Origin: Paenibacillus sp. JJ-223
GTDB lineage: Bacteria; Bacillota; Bacilli; Paenibacillales; Paenibacillaceae
Length of the DNA: 64,000 nt
Direction: 5' to 3'
Assembly (NCBI RefSeq): GCF_927798175.1
Contig: NZ_CAKMMP010000014.1
Coordinates: forward strand, 1 to 64,000
The translations under genes and the position numbers were made by a program. Positions within the stretch are counted from its first letter, which is position 1, and each line of letters begins with the position of its first letter. The notes beneath the pieces were generated by a model. That model made no database searches. It was not told where the DNA came from and saw only the letters and a list, made by a program, of their open reading frames with translations. This document shows, piece after piece, positions 53,582 through 61,101 of this stretch.

Positions 53582-54472
53582 TTATTGTTCCGCCTTTTGA
53601 CTGGCTAACCATGCCGTCAACTGATTGATATCCTCATCCGTCAGGCCTTGGGCTATCGCGTTTTCATACTGGGCAGGCATGCTGTTGTAACCTTCCTTGA
53701 TGATGGTCAGGATTTCCTCCTGGCTGTGCTTGTCGCCTACGCCGCGAAGCGTAGGTCCGCCAGATCCCTTCAAGTCCGCTGCATGGCAATTCACACAACC
53801 AGCCTTTTTGAACGTTTCCATTGCCGGATTGTCCTTATCCACGATCGCGATGTCCTGCTGTTGGCCCGGGGCATTGGACGTCGGAAGCCCCTGTTCGTGC
53901 TTCTCTCGGGCTTCCTCTTCACGCTGGATATGTTCCGGTTTCTGTCCGGTTGCCTCCAGTTCATGCTTGTAATGAGTCCAAGCGATATTGGTCAGATAGA
54001 ATACCGAAATCACCGACAAAATCATAAGCGAGGACGCAATAGGGCGTTTATAAAACCGACGCTCCTTGCCCGTGTCGAGAAACGGTGCCAGCAACAAAGC
54101 TCCAAAAGCAACGCCGCTGACGCCTAACACGCCAAGCAACACATAGTCGCCTGAGGCGTACGGGTACTTCAAATACTGATAGAGAAACAAAAAGTACCAG
54201 TCCGGCATCGGAATGACCGATGCGCTCGGGTTAGCCGGATATCCGAGCGGAGCCGGTTCCGAAATGGTCAGAACCAATATGCCGACGAGTACAACGACGC
54301 CAACCATCCATTCCTTTAACAGAAAATTAGGAATAAACGCTTCGGACTTGCCGGGATACGCCGTATAGTCGGGCGGAGTAATAAAGCCGCTGCCTTTACG
54401 GACCCTCGAGTCGCCAACATAAACGACTTTTTCCTGCTTCTCCGGTTGATCGGACTTGTGTCCGTGAGCCAT
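53582..54472 (-). CDS. qcrC: menaquinol:cytochrome c reductase cytochrome b/c subunit
   Basis: Subunit of the Bacillus-type b6c complex; 296 residues. The N-terminal half is a subunit-IV-like part with about three membrane helices (WMVGVVVLVGILVLTI, YVLLGVLGVSGVAFGALLL, MILSVISVFYLTNIAW), and the C-terminal half is a cytochrome c domain with the haem motif CVNCH near 229 and a later Met ligand candidate in SMPAQYENA. The domain fusion is normal for Firmicutes. Third gene of qcrABC, 21 bases after qcrB. Confidence 0.95.
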   Translation of the reverse strand: MAHGHKSDQPEKQEKVVYVGDSRVRKGSGFITPPDYTAYPGKSEAFIPNFLLKEWMVGVVVLVGILVLTISEPAPLGYPANPSASVIPMPDWYFLFLYQYLKYPYASGDYVLLGVLGVSGVAFGALLLAPFLDTGKERRFYKRPIASSLMILSVISVFYLTNIAWTHYKHELEATGQKPEHIQREEEAREKHEQGLPTSNAPGQQQDIAIVDKDNPAMETFKKAGCVNCHAADLKGSGGPTLRGVGDKHSQEEILTIIKEGYNSMPAQYENAIAQGLTDEDINQLTAWLASQKAEQ

Positions 54473-54493
54473 CGCAATTCCTCCCTTCTACGT

Positions 54494-55165
54494 TTATAAA
54501 GGTCCCGAAATGCCCTGTCTGCGGATCATGATGAAGTGTCCGACCAGAAGCACCAGAAGCACTGCGGGGAGGAAGAATACATGCAGGGCAAAAAAGCGTG
54601 TCAGCGTCTGCGCACCAACGATGGTACCGCCTTGCAGGAACTCCTTGATGATCGGTCCCAGCCATGGAACCGTGTTGGCGATTTCGAGCGTCACTTTGGT
54701 CGCGAAATACGCCTTGTTGTCCCAAGGCAACAAATAACCTGTCAATCCCAAACCAAGCATTACAAAAAAGATCAACATGCCGACAACCCAGTTCATCTCG
54801 CGCGGCGCTTTATACGAACCGGTAAAAAACACGCGCATCGTATGTAGAAACATCATGACGATAACCAGGCTGGCTCCCCAATGATGCATCCCGCGCACGA
54901 TTTGTCCAAAGGCAACCTTTGTCTGCAAATACTCGACGCTGGCATAGGCATTGATGATATCGGGCACATAGTACATCGTCAGAAACATCCCTGACAAAAT
55001 CTGAATTACGGTAATAAAGAACGTCAATCCGCCGAAACAATACACGAATGCCGAGAAATGATGCGCGGGGTTTACGTGCTCGGGAACTTCATGGTCCGCG
55101 ACATCCCTCCATATGGGCGTGATATCAAGACGTTCGTCGATCCAGTCATAGACATTTTTAAACAT
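54494..55165 (-). CDS. qcrB: menaquinol:cytochrome c reductase cytochrome b subunit
   Basis: A 223-residue cytochrome b6-type protein with four membrane helices. Haem-binding histidines lie in RGMHHWGASLVIVMMFLHTMR (helix B) and FALHVFFLPAVLLVLLVGHF (helix D), and a quinol-site region PWDNKAYFATKV is seen. The length is that of a split b6 protein; the rest of cytochrome b is in QcrC. AGGAGG lies before the ATG, 15 bases after qcrA. Confidence 0.96.
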   Translation of the reverse strand: MFKNVYDWIDERLDITPIWRDVADHEVPEHVNPAHHFSAFVYCFGGLTFFITVIQILSGMFLTMYYVPDIINAYASVEYLQTKVAFGQIVRGMHHWGASLVIVMMFLHTMRVFFTGSYKAPREMNWVVGMLIFFVMLGLGLTGYLLPWDNKAYFATKVTLEIANTVPWLGPIIKEFLQGGTIVGAQTLTRFFALHVFFLPAVLLVLLVGHFIMIRRQGISGPL

Positions 55166-55180
55166 CCGCTTTCACGCCTC

Positions 55181-55726
55181 CTATTTCACCCGGGTATTCG
55201 GAATGATCTCGCCGAGATACACCCAGCCCTGCTCTTCTCTGACGACGTATTCGTCCAACGGTTTCGGGGCAACGGCCAGATTCTTTCCTTCCTTGTCATA
55301 GTGCGCGCCATGGCAGGGGCAATGGTACTCGTCGGGATAATTTTTGTCGCTGTTCCATCCGACGGTGCAGCCCAGATGCTTGCAAATCGGCGAGAGCGCA
55401 TAAATTTTGCCTTGCTCATCCTTACGGATCCAGGCTACCAACGAGGCATTGCTCAAATACCAGCCATCCTGCTGCTTTAATTCAAACGTAAATTCCTGAG
55501 GTTCGTTCGTGATCTTGCTGATTTCTGCCACTTTGACGGACGTTCCTTCGCCCTTGTGCTGCAAAATCGGATCCACCGCAAAACGGACCATGGGAAGAAT
55601 GGCGCCAGCGGCCATGTAGGCCGTGGCTCCTCCAAGCGTGTAGGTCAAAAACTGCCTGCGCGACATTTCCTTTCGGCTTGGCGGTTTGTCCATGGCTTCG
55701 TGCTGGTCATCATGCTCGCTGCTCAT
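55181..55726 (-). CDS. qcrA: menaquinol:cytochrome c reductase Rieske iron-sulfur subunit
   Basis: A 181-residue Rieske protein. A twin-arginine-type signal anchor (SRRQFLTYTLGGATAYMAAG, about 22-41) precedes the [2Fe-2S] domain with CKHLGC near 113 and CPCHG near 133. The ATG at 55726 is preferred because GGAG is 5 bases upstream; an earlier in-frame ATG overlaps the promoter region. It is the first gene of qcrABC, with a strong promoter at 55809-55837 and short direct repeats just upstream. Confidence 0.96.
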   Translation of the reverse strand: MSSEHDDQHEAMDKPPSRKEMSRRQFLTYTLGGATAYMAAGAILPMVRFAVDPILQHKGEGTSVKVAEISKITNEPQEFTFELKQQDGWYLSNASLVAWIRKDEQGKIYALSPICKHLGCTVGWNSDKNYPDEYHCPCHGAHYDKEGKNLAVAPKPLDEYVVREEQGWVYLGEIIPNTRVK

Positions 55727-55808
55727 AATGTCTCCAACCCCCTTTTTCAGCCAAGTTTCGCATACGTTTTCATTTTCATAAATTCCATGACTTACTAGAA
55801 CATACATA

Positions 55809-55837
55809 ATCATATAGTAGCCCTAGAACACCGTCAA
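55809..55837 (-). promoter_or_regulatory. sigma-A-type promoter of qcrABC
   Basis: On the minus strand TTGACG (55837-55832), a 17-base spacer and TATGAT (55814-55809) lie about 85 bases before the qcrA start. Confidence 0.75.
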
Positions 55838-55838
55838 G

Positions 55839-55912
55839 AATTTGTCACACATTTTTAAGGTAGTGTTGTAAGCGTTATTATAAAATTGTTGATAATTTGT
55901 CACATTTGTCAC
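55839..55912. repeat. three GTGACAAAT repeats upstream of the qcrABC promoter
   Basis: Minus-strand GTGACAAATT occurs at 55848-55839 (touching the -35 box) and 55903-55894, and GTGACAAAT at 55912-55904. The last two are adjacent direct repeats. They could bind a redox or growth-phase regulator; no known consensus was matched with confidence. Confidence 0.5.
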
Positions 55913-55919
55913 CAGAAAT

Positions 55920-56342
55920 TCACTTTCTCCACAACTCACGAATTTTTTCGCCGATATATGTACTTAGCGCCTGCTCTCCAGCCTCCCGAACACCTTCAGA
56001 ACGGCAAAAAACAAGATCTGCAGCGGGAATCTGTTTCGGGTTCAACTCGCCGTCGGCAGACATGATCACCACGAATTTGAATCCGGAAGCCTTCAATTGT
56101 TCAGCAAGCAAGTTCAAATTCCTTGACATTTCCGGAAACGTGTAATGAACAGCCGGATACGTCATGATTCGACCTTTGAAAGGAATTTCAACCAAATCCA
56201 GAAAATCTCTGAGCCGTTCCAATGCTTCGGTTGCCTCCGCCGGGGAACTCCCTCCAGACAACGCCGTGTAAGGAATCAGGCAAGTGTCCATGTATAACTG
56301 CAGTTCAGCCCAGCTATCCTTTGACATTTCACTGAATTTCAT
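55920..56342 (-). CDS. ypiF: YpiF-family protein (DUF2487)
   Basis: A 140-residue soluble protein with an alternating alpha/beta pattern (LNLLAEQLKASGFKFVVIMSA; DLVFCRSEGVREAGEQALS). Position directly before qcrA matches B. subtilis YpiF, whose function is unknown. The ATG at 56342 is chosen because AAAGGAG lies 10 bases upstream. It probably has its own promoter (-10 TATAAT at 56384-56379), while qcrABC has a second promoter downstream. Confidence 0.82.
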   Translation of the reverse strand: MKFSEMSKDSWAELQLYMDTCLIPYTALSGGSSPAEATEALERLRDFLDLVEIPFKGRIMTYPAVHYTFPEMSRNLNLLAEQLKASGFKFVVIMSADGELNPKQIPAADLVFCRSEGVREAGEQALSTYIGEKIRELWRK

Positions 56343-56378
56343 TTCCCGAAGACTCCTTTCCATCCATTTTATTTCCAT

Positions 56379-56384
56379 ATTATA
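56379..56384 (-). promoter_or_regulatory. -10 element of ypiF
   Basis: A perfect TATAAT on the minus strand, 36 bases before the start codon. The -35 region (TATGAA at 17 bases) is poor, which suggests an activator. AT-rich palindromes lie further upstream at 56431-56462. Confidence 0.45.
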
Positions 56385-56491
56385 CCTGAACACTGGATAT
56401 ATTCATAGCGTTTTCTATCGTTCACTTAATGCTTATATAAGACAGTCTATATAGCTATATAGGCCTTAAAGCCAGGCACTTAGAATTTCAT

Positions 56492-56530
56492 ATAAAAAGA
56501 GAATGCGCCGGTTGCGCATTCTCTTTTTAT
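56492..56530. terminator. perfect 17-bp bidirectional hairpin terminator
   Basis: ATAAAAAGAGAATGCGC pairs perfectly with GCGCATTCTCTTTTTAT around loop CGGTT, with T-rich 3' ends on both strands. It ends the transcript of the IDEAL-domain gene. Confidence 0.9.
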
Positions 56531-56578
56531 AGATTGTGGTTACTTTACAACACTAGATATTTTTTTACTTTCAGCTCT

Positions 56579-56758
56579 TCAGTTTATGGCCTTCAGTTCA
56601 TCCGTCAGATTCCGGAAAGCTACCTTGTCTCCTGTAGCCAACGCCTTGTCGATTTCCATATACAGCTTTTCACTGCGCTGTTTGCGCAGCGCTTCGTCCC
56701 ATACCATCTCAGCAGCCAGCCCCAACATGACTTCATACGTAGCTTTCATTTTATCCAA
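56579..56758 (-). CDS. IDEAL-domain miniprotein
   Basis: A 59-residue helical protein. Its C-terminal half (LYMEIDKALATGDKVAFRNL then TDELKAI) matches the IDEAL domain, named for its I-D-x-A-L core. The start is TTG at 56758, 9 bases after GGAGG; the first ATG (56749) would be 18 bases away. The gene lies 23 bases after the gamma-carbonic-anhydrase-like gene and ends before a strong terminator. In B. subtilis, IDEAL proteins such as YpiB lie next to ypiF, matching this position. Function unknown; several members are linked to competence or stress regulators. Confidence 0.75.
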   Translation of the reverse strand: MDKMKATYEVMLGLAAEMVWDEALRKQRSEKLYMEIDKALATGDKVAFRNLTDELKAIN

Positions 56759-56781
56759 TAGGATGCACCTCCAAAACGGTT

Positions 56782-57288
56782 TTAAGAGCTCCTATATTCC
56801 CTTCCTTTGGAAACGTATCCACTTGAAGTTCGGGACATCCGTTCCAAATCGGCGTCCGTCAATTCGCGCACAACTTTTGCCGGCGTTCCCAAAGCAAGGG
56901 TATAGGGCGGAATTTTTGCATTTTCAGTAACAACAGAACCGGCCCCGATCAGCGTGTATTCGCCAATTTCGGCTCCATTGAGAAGAATGGCGCCCATGCC
57001 GACCAGTGAACCTGTTCCAATATGGCAGCCGTGCACGATGGCCGAATGCCCTACGGAAACGTCATCCCCCATGATCAGCGGCTGCCCCTTATTCACATGA
57101 CCGACCGCATTATCCTGAATGTTGCAGCGCTCGCCTATGATGATGGGCGCCAAATCGGCACGCAGCACTGCGTTGAACCAGACGGTCGAGCCCTCACCCA
57201 TTCGCAAATCCCCGATGAGTTTGGCTCCTTCAGCAAAGTATACCGAGGGATGTAATATCGGGCTTAACCCTTTGTACGGAATTATCAT
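56782..57288 (-). CDS. gamma-carbonic-anhydrase-like hexapeptide-repeat protein
   Basis: A 168-residue left-handed beta-helix protein. Repeated I-G-x-x-x-x motifs run from about 20 to 145 (VWFNAVLRADLAPIIIGERC; VSVGHSAIVHGCHIGTGSLV; GMGAILLNGAEIGEYTLIG). Histidines in DNAVGHV, SVGHSAIVHG are placed like the zinc ligands of gamma carbonic anhydrases, but many members lack activity. B. subtilis YtoA belongs to this group. The ribosome binding site AAGGAG is contained in an 8-bp hairpin (57293-57316), so translation may be regulated. Confidence 0.85.
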   Translation of the reverse strand: MIIPYKGLSPILHPSVYFAEGAKLIGDLRMGEGSTVWFNAVLRADLAPIIIGERCNIQDNAVGHVNKGQPLIMGDDVSVGHSAIVHGCHIGTGSLVGMGAILLNGAEIGEYTLIGAGSVVTENAKIPPYTLALGTPAKVVRELTDADLERMSRTSSGYVSKGREYRSS

Positions 57289-57292
57289 TCAT

Positions 57293-57316
57293 ATCACTCC
57301 TTAATTTGGGAGTGAT
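57293..57316 (-). promoter_or_regulatory. hairpin masking the ribosome binding site of the gamma-CA-like gene
   Basis: On the minus strand ATCACTCC pairs perfectly with GGAGTGAT around an 8-base loop. The second arm contains the AAGGAG ribosome binding site located 8 bases before the start codon. Confidence 0.55.
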
Positions 57317-57332
57317 TGTAGCAAGTGATCCC

Positions 57333-58451
57333 TCACTTGTCAAACACAACTGGCGCCTGATGGCCCGATAGCGCCCGACAGGATGCGGCAAGACGCGAAC
57401 CCCATGCCGTCATTTGCATCGTGCGCAAGCCGGAGTGCTCCCCGATGCGCAGCATACCCAAGTGCAGCATCATTTTGGTGATCCGCTGATCGAATATGGC
57501 TTCTGGCGTATCGTAATAAAAAGGCTGGATCAAGGGGCCGATCTGATGAAACAGCGAGCTCGAGGTTGACCATTCTCGCGCGCATTCCCCGATCCAGTAC
57601 ACCACGGAAGCCAAATTGGGAATGGCCCCTTTATAGAGTCTTAACCAAAATCGGAACATCTGGACCATCTCGCTGCCGTTTTCGGTAACCAGCTTGTCCT
57701 CACCTTCCGACGTCAACTCCAGCCCATCCCTGTTTTCCCGGATAAGCCGATGGTGGTAGGCATAGTCGTAAATGAAAGCAAAACGGTCCGGGTAATCCTT
57801 GAATGAACGCCCGTATCCAAATCTCCATCCCGCTTTTCCCACCAATGTCTCCCGGATGTGCAGATGTTCCATGATTTGCATCTGGGAACGGCGATACATC
57901 ATGCCTTCGGCATTCAATGCGATGTCATGCCTCGATACGTATTGCAAAAACAGCTTGAGGTCCTCGGCAAGCAGATGATGCTCGTCCCTGTACATGGCGG
58001 GTTCATCCGTTGTTTCGATCCCCTCTTTCAAATGGGCTGCCAGCACGTCTCGAAATCTCGCCTTCAAATCCTGCGGAACCTGATACAGGTATTTGGTTTG
58101 TTGGGTGGTTCCGTTAAACAACCATCCGCTTTTGCTGAACCGCACGATCAGGTCACGGGGACTCATGCCGGCATCGCCCTCCTGTTTCTCGAGCGATTGC
58201 CGGGCAATCGCAATGAGCTCCTCCATACCGAAATATTGGCGCGAATCAAACAGCAGCAGGTTTAAGAAACGTCGATTGGGCCAGTCCAGTTCGGAAACCT
58301 GCTTTTCAAAAAAAGGCCTGTTGCCCAATGTAGTGAGAATGCTCTGGATGAGTTCATGTTTGGAATTGGGCTTGCATTTGCAGTTGTAATAATCCGCGAT
58401 TCGGTTAAGCTGGCCGATATCGGCAAACGTTAGCATATCCGCTAGATTCAT
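57333..58451 (-). CDS. hypothetical protein
   Basis: A 372-residue soluble protein that I do not recognise. The N-terminus (MLTFADIGQLNRIADYYNCKC) looks like a small helical SAP-like or winged-helix unit, followed by helical and winged-helix-like segments through residue 370. No catalytic motif, signal peptide or membrane helix is seen. GAGG lies 10 bases before the ATG. The stop codon is within a small hairpin (57322-57339) and the gamma-CA-like gene follows after 44 bases. A distant link to helicase-associated N-terminal domains is possible but not shown. Confidence 0.7.
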   Translation of the reverse strand: MNLADMLTFADIGQLNRIADYYNCKCKPNSKHELIQSILTTLGNRPFFEKQVSELDWPNRRFLNLLLFDSRQYFGMEELIAIARQSLEKQEGDAGMSPRDLIVRFSKSGWLFNGTTQQTKYLYQVPQDLKARFRDVLAAHLKEGIETTDEPAMYRDEHHLLAEDLKLFLQYVSRHDIALNAEGMMYRRSQMQIMEHLHIRETLVGKAGWRFGYGRSFKDYPDRFAFIYDYAYHHRLIRENRDGLELTSEGEDKLVTENGSEMVQMFRFWLRLYKGAIPNLASVVYWIGECAREWSTSSSLFHQIGPLIQPFYYDTPEAIFDQRITKMMLHLGMLRIGEHSGLRTMQMTAWGSRLAASCRALSGHQAPVVFDK

Positions 58452-58652
58452 GGGTCCATCGCCTCGCCGTTGACTACTGTCGGCTGATTCGGGGCCTGTA
58501 GTAGTTTGGTTTTGTAAACATCGTTGACGGAATTTCCATGATCTAAACCTGCAGTCGGCAAATCTTTCATTCTTTTTTTACTATTCTATGCTCAGATTTG
58601 GTTGCTCAGAAGAATATGGACCTCCCGATCCCATGCTGAAGTGAAAAAGACA

Positions 58653-58690
58653 CAAAAAAAACAACCTGAATGGGTTAGTCAGGTTGTTTT
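58653..58690 (-). terminator. intrinsic terminator overlapping the end of the phosphatase gene
   Basis: On the minus strand AACAACCTGA pairs with TCAGGTTGTT and is followed by TTTTTT. The stop codon of the gene at 58675 lies inside the stem-loop. Confidence 0.88.
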
Positions 58691-59274
58691 ACGGTATCCA
58701 ATGTCAAATGACGTGTGCAATTGTACAGCAGCGGCGTCCAATCGTGCTTCTCTTTCTCAAGAATGGTCAAAGACAAGTTGCCGATTCGTTCTGAGTATCG
58801 ATCCTTGAACAAAGCGGCCAACAAATTGGCAAGCAGGGCACCGTGAGTTACGATCAGGATGTTTTTGTGCGGATGGGCACACCAGAGATCCTCCAAAAAT
58901 GCAACTGCCCGCAGCTGAATATCGGCAACCTTCTCTTGTCCCAGATCCAGCGTCTCCCAGTCGGTACCCCAGCGGGAAACACGTTCTTCGGACGTAAGGC
59001 CCTCGATCTGGCCAAACCCTCTCTCTTTCAGGCGTGCATCCGGCTCAAGCATCGGCACATGGAGCATCCCGGACAAAATTTCACCCGTCTCCTGCGCGCG
59101 GGACAAGCCGCTTGTAATGATGAAATCCCATTGCTGTTCCTCTGCAAGCAGACGGCTCCCCAGCCGTTCTGCCTGCCTTTTGCCTTCGGCATTCAGGGGA
59201 ATGTCCGTCTGTCCCTGAATGCGTCCTGCGGCATTCCAATCGGTAAGACCGTGACGAATCAGCCCAATCCGCAT
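58675..59274 (-). CDS. histidine phosphatase-superfamily protein (phosphoglycerate-mutase-like)
   Basis: A 199-residue branch-1 histidine phosphatase. The phospho-acceptor motif LIRHGLTDWN is at residues 4-13, Arg in TSGLSRAQETGEI near 60, acidic residue near KERGFGQIEG near 80, and the second His in IVTHGALLA near 150. The substrate is not evident; relatives dephosphorylate sugars, nucleotides or cobalamin precursors. The ATG at 59274 fits the family start (MRIGLIRHG) and has GAGGG 5 bases upstream. It follows the anti-sigma gene by 23 bases and is probably cotranscribed with the ECF pair. Confidence 0.88.
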   Translation of the reverse strand: MRIGLIRHGLTDWNAAGRIQGQTDIPLNAEGKRQAERLGSRLLAEEQQWDFIITSGLSRAQETGEILSGMLHVPMLEPDARLKERGFGQIEGLTSEERVSRWGTDWETLDLGQEKVADIQLRAVAFLEDLWCAHPHKNILIVTHGALLANLLAALFKDRYSERIGNLSLTILEKEKHDWTPLLYNCTRHLTLDTVKQPD

Positions 59275-59297
59275 TTCATCCCTCATTTCTCCATTCG

Positions 59298-59948
59298 TTA
59301 GACAGCCGTCGTCTCGGGACCGGAACGCTGCTTCCGTTTGCTCGTCGTCCGATGCATGCGCCCAAGCGAGAACAACGCCATTCCAATGGCAAGCAAGGAT
59401 AGCCCCATCCAATATTGAGGATAGGCAGGCCCCATGCTTACGACCAGTGGTTCGACAATGCTGCCCCGGTCCATACCGGACAGGCTGTACTGATACATCA
59501 CGGATGAAGACGAATCTCCGCCCGCTACAGCCGTTTCCAGAATGCCCGTAGTGAGCACGCTTGGCTTCTCGGCTTCCGTTACATCCGGCTTAAACATGGC
59601 CATGTACAAAAAGCTGCACAGGAAAATGGCCATAAACGCGGCAATCCACAAAGACATGTGCTTTCGAAGTGCGGCAGAGAACCGGTTGACTTTCACCTCT
59701 TCAGGCAGCAGCCATGGAGACTCCGCATATATCCGGTCCATCACGTTGCGGTTGACTCGTTCCGCTTGCTGCTCCGTAACCGGCTCAGGTATGCTGTGCA
59801 ACAATATCCGGGCTTCTTCCCAGACTTCGAACTGCTGCGAACATTCCTTGCATCCGGCTAAATGGGCATCGAACGCTAGCCGCTGAGGATGATTTTCCGG
59901 CAAATCCCAGATATAAGCAAACAGCTCCTGGGCTTCATCGCAATTCAT
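59298..59948 (-). CDS. zinc-finger anti-sigma factor
   Basis: A 216-residue protein. The N-terminal cytoplasmic ZAS motif H-x3-C-x2-C is present (AHLAGCKECSQQ, near 30). Membrane helices lie at about 97-118 (LWIAAFMAIFLCSFLYMAMF) and 180-198, with an outer loop between them. It should hold the overlapping ECF sigma inactive until a signal arrives. Its start overlaps the sigma stop by 4 bases. Confidence 0.88.
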   Translation of the reverse strand: MNCDEAQELFAYIWDLPENHPQRLAFDAHLAGCKECSQQFEVWEEARILLHSIPEPVTEQQAERVNRNVMDRIYAESPWLLPEEVKVNRFSAALRKHMSLWIAAFMAIFLCSFLYMAMFKPDVTEAEKPSVLTTGILETAVAGGDSSSSVMYQYSLSGMDRGSIVEPLVVSMGPAYPQYWMGLSLLAIGMALFSLGRMHRTTSKRKQRSGPETTAV

Positions 59949-60538
59949 CGGTTTTTCATCCCTTCATATGGCTCGTACACCGGTTCGAAGAAATACGGCT
60001 CCAATTGGGATTTCACGCTGGATCTCGCTCTGAACAACAGCGATTTCACGGAGCTGACGCTTTGTCCGAGAATGCTGGCGATTTCCTGATAGTCCAACTG
60101 ATCATACTCACGAAGTATGATGGCCGAACGCTGCTTCTCAGGCAAATTGTTTATGGCATCTCTCACCAGCGTTACCCGTTCACTTCGCAACACGGCGTGC
60201 TCCGGCGCATTCTCCGAAGGAGCAACCGGAACTACCCCGCTCTCTTCGAGCGGCACGTTGCCGCTGCGCTGTTTGCGAAGCTCGCTTAGCACCGTGTTGC
60301 GCGCGATGGTGTACAACCAAGTAGAGAAAGATGCATCCACCTCGCGAAACGAGTGCAGGCTGCGAAACGCCTTATAAAATGTCTCAGAGCACAGATCCTC
60401 TGCAAGCAGCTCCATATTGGAACTCTTCAACATATGATATACAAAAGCCAGTATTTTACGCTGATAACGGCGCATCAGCTCGGAATATAACTCCAGGTTA
60501 CCTTCCTTGATTTCACGAATCAACTGGGAATCCGTCAT
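59945..60538 (-). CDS. ECF-type RNA polymerase sigma factor
   Basis: A 197-residue sigma factor. Region 2 (about 22-85) contains AEDLCSETFYKAFRSL and FSTWLYTIARNTVLSELRK; region 4 (about 125-180) contains LPEKQRSAIILREYDQLDYQEIASILG and SVSSVKSLLFRARSSVK. The ATG at 60538 has GAGGAGGGG upstream and matches family length. It heads an operon with the zinc anti-sigma and the histidine phosphatase. A sigma-A promoter lies at 60727-60756. It resembles SigX/SigW-type envelope stress regulators, but the target stress cannot be told. Confidence 0.92.
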   Translation of the reverse strand: MTDSQLIREIKEGNLELYSELMRRYQRKILAFVYHMLKSSNMELLAEDLCSETFYKAFRSLHSFREVDASFSTWLYTIARNTVLSELRKQRSGNVPLEESGVVPVAPSENAPEHAVLRSERVTLVRDAINNLPEKQRSAIILREYDQLDYQEIASILGQSVSSVKSLLFRARSSVKSQLEPYFFEPVYEPYEGMKNR

Positions 60539-60726
60539 TTGAGTGCGACCCCTCCTCGCCCATCCATGTGCTTCTCCCCGTTCGACTCTACTCATTATTA
60601 CCGAACAGGCACAAAAAAGTTGCGGTATTCACCGCATGGAATATGCAAACCATGCCGAAGCATGGTCATTCGTCAATTTCCCCTATGTAATGGTAATTTC
60701 CCCAACGTTTCTACATAACAGTACAT

Positions 60727-60756
60727 ATTGTACAACGGTCTGCAGCACTCTGGCAA
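60727..60756 (-). promoter_or_regulatory. promoter of the ECF sigma operon
   Basis: On the minus strand TTGCCA (60756-60751), an 18-base spacer and TACAAT (60732-60727). The -10 overlaps GTACAATATGTAC, whose 5-bp arms are inverted. The leader to the sigma gene is about 180 bases. Apart from this, the small RNA and a CCATGC-CGAA-GCATGG hairpin near 60651, nothing was seen in 60539-61099. Confidence 0.55.
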
Positions 60757-60912
60757 ATCCAGTGCTATCCAGTGAAGTCCGACCTGACATTTATATGCGG
60801 CCATTTTGGCGACCATAACCGCGATTTGCTCGGTTTTTGTTTCACACATTATTTAATGACGTAACATACCTGCTAAAAGGTTGCACATTTGCGAAATTTA
60901 TTTTCTAAAAAC

Positions 60913-60996
60913 AAAAAAAAGACCGCTTACATAAGCGGCCATTGCTCATTCCGAGCAATACAGTTATTGGATAGGAGTGGAGAGAAACCATACTGT
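60913..60996 (-). ncRNA. candidate small regulatory RNA, about 84 nt
   Basis: The transcript predicted from the perfect promoter at 61003-61031 starts ACAGTATGGTTTCTC. It folds as: stem 1 ACAGT/ACTGT plus TGG/CCA with a 17-base pyrimidine loop containing CTCTCCACTCCT; stem 2 ATTGCTC/GAGCAAT; stem 3 CCGCTT/AAGCGG followed by eight T. The loop is complementary to strong ribosome binding sites. It lies between the tyrA terminator and the separately promoted ECF sigma gene. It holds no frame with a ribosome binding site. Confidence 0.7.
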
Positions 60997-61002
60997 ACTT
61001 TT

Positions 61003-61031
61003 ATTATATGTATCCGTTTTCATTTTGTCAA
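61003..61031 (-). promoter_or_regulatory. perfect sigma-A promoter of the candidate small RNA
   Basis: TTGACA (61031-61026), exactly 17 bases, TATAAT (61008-61003) on the minus strand: an exact consensus promoter and the only one noticed in the window. Confidence 0.85.
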
Positions 61032-61075
61032 CCCTTCGAGAAAATTTTGTTAAACTTCATTAAAACTTACAAAAG

Positions 61076-61101
61076 AAAAGAGGACCCGCGGGCCCTCTTT
61101 T
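61076..61101 (-). terminator. intrinsic terminator of tyrA
   Basis: AAAAGAGG pairs with CCTCTTTT with CCCGCGGG between; on the minus strand CTTTTG follows. The tyrA stop codon overlaps its upstream edge. Confidence 0.75.

Noticed and set aside
60913..60992. A possible peptide starting at the ATG within the candidate small RNA.
   Set aside because: The ATG is about five bases from the predicted 5' end, has no ribosome binding site, and the frame runs through the terminator.
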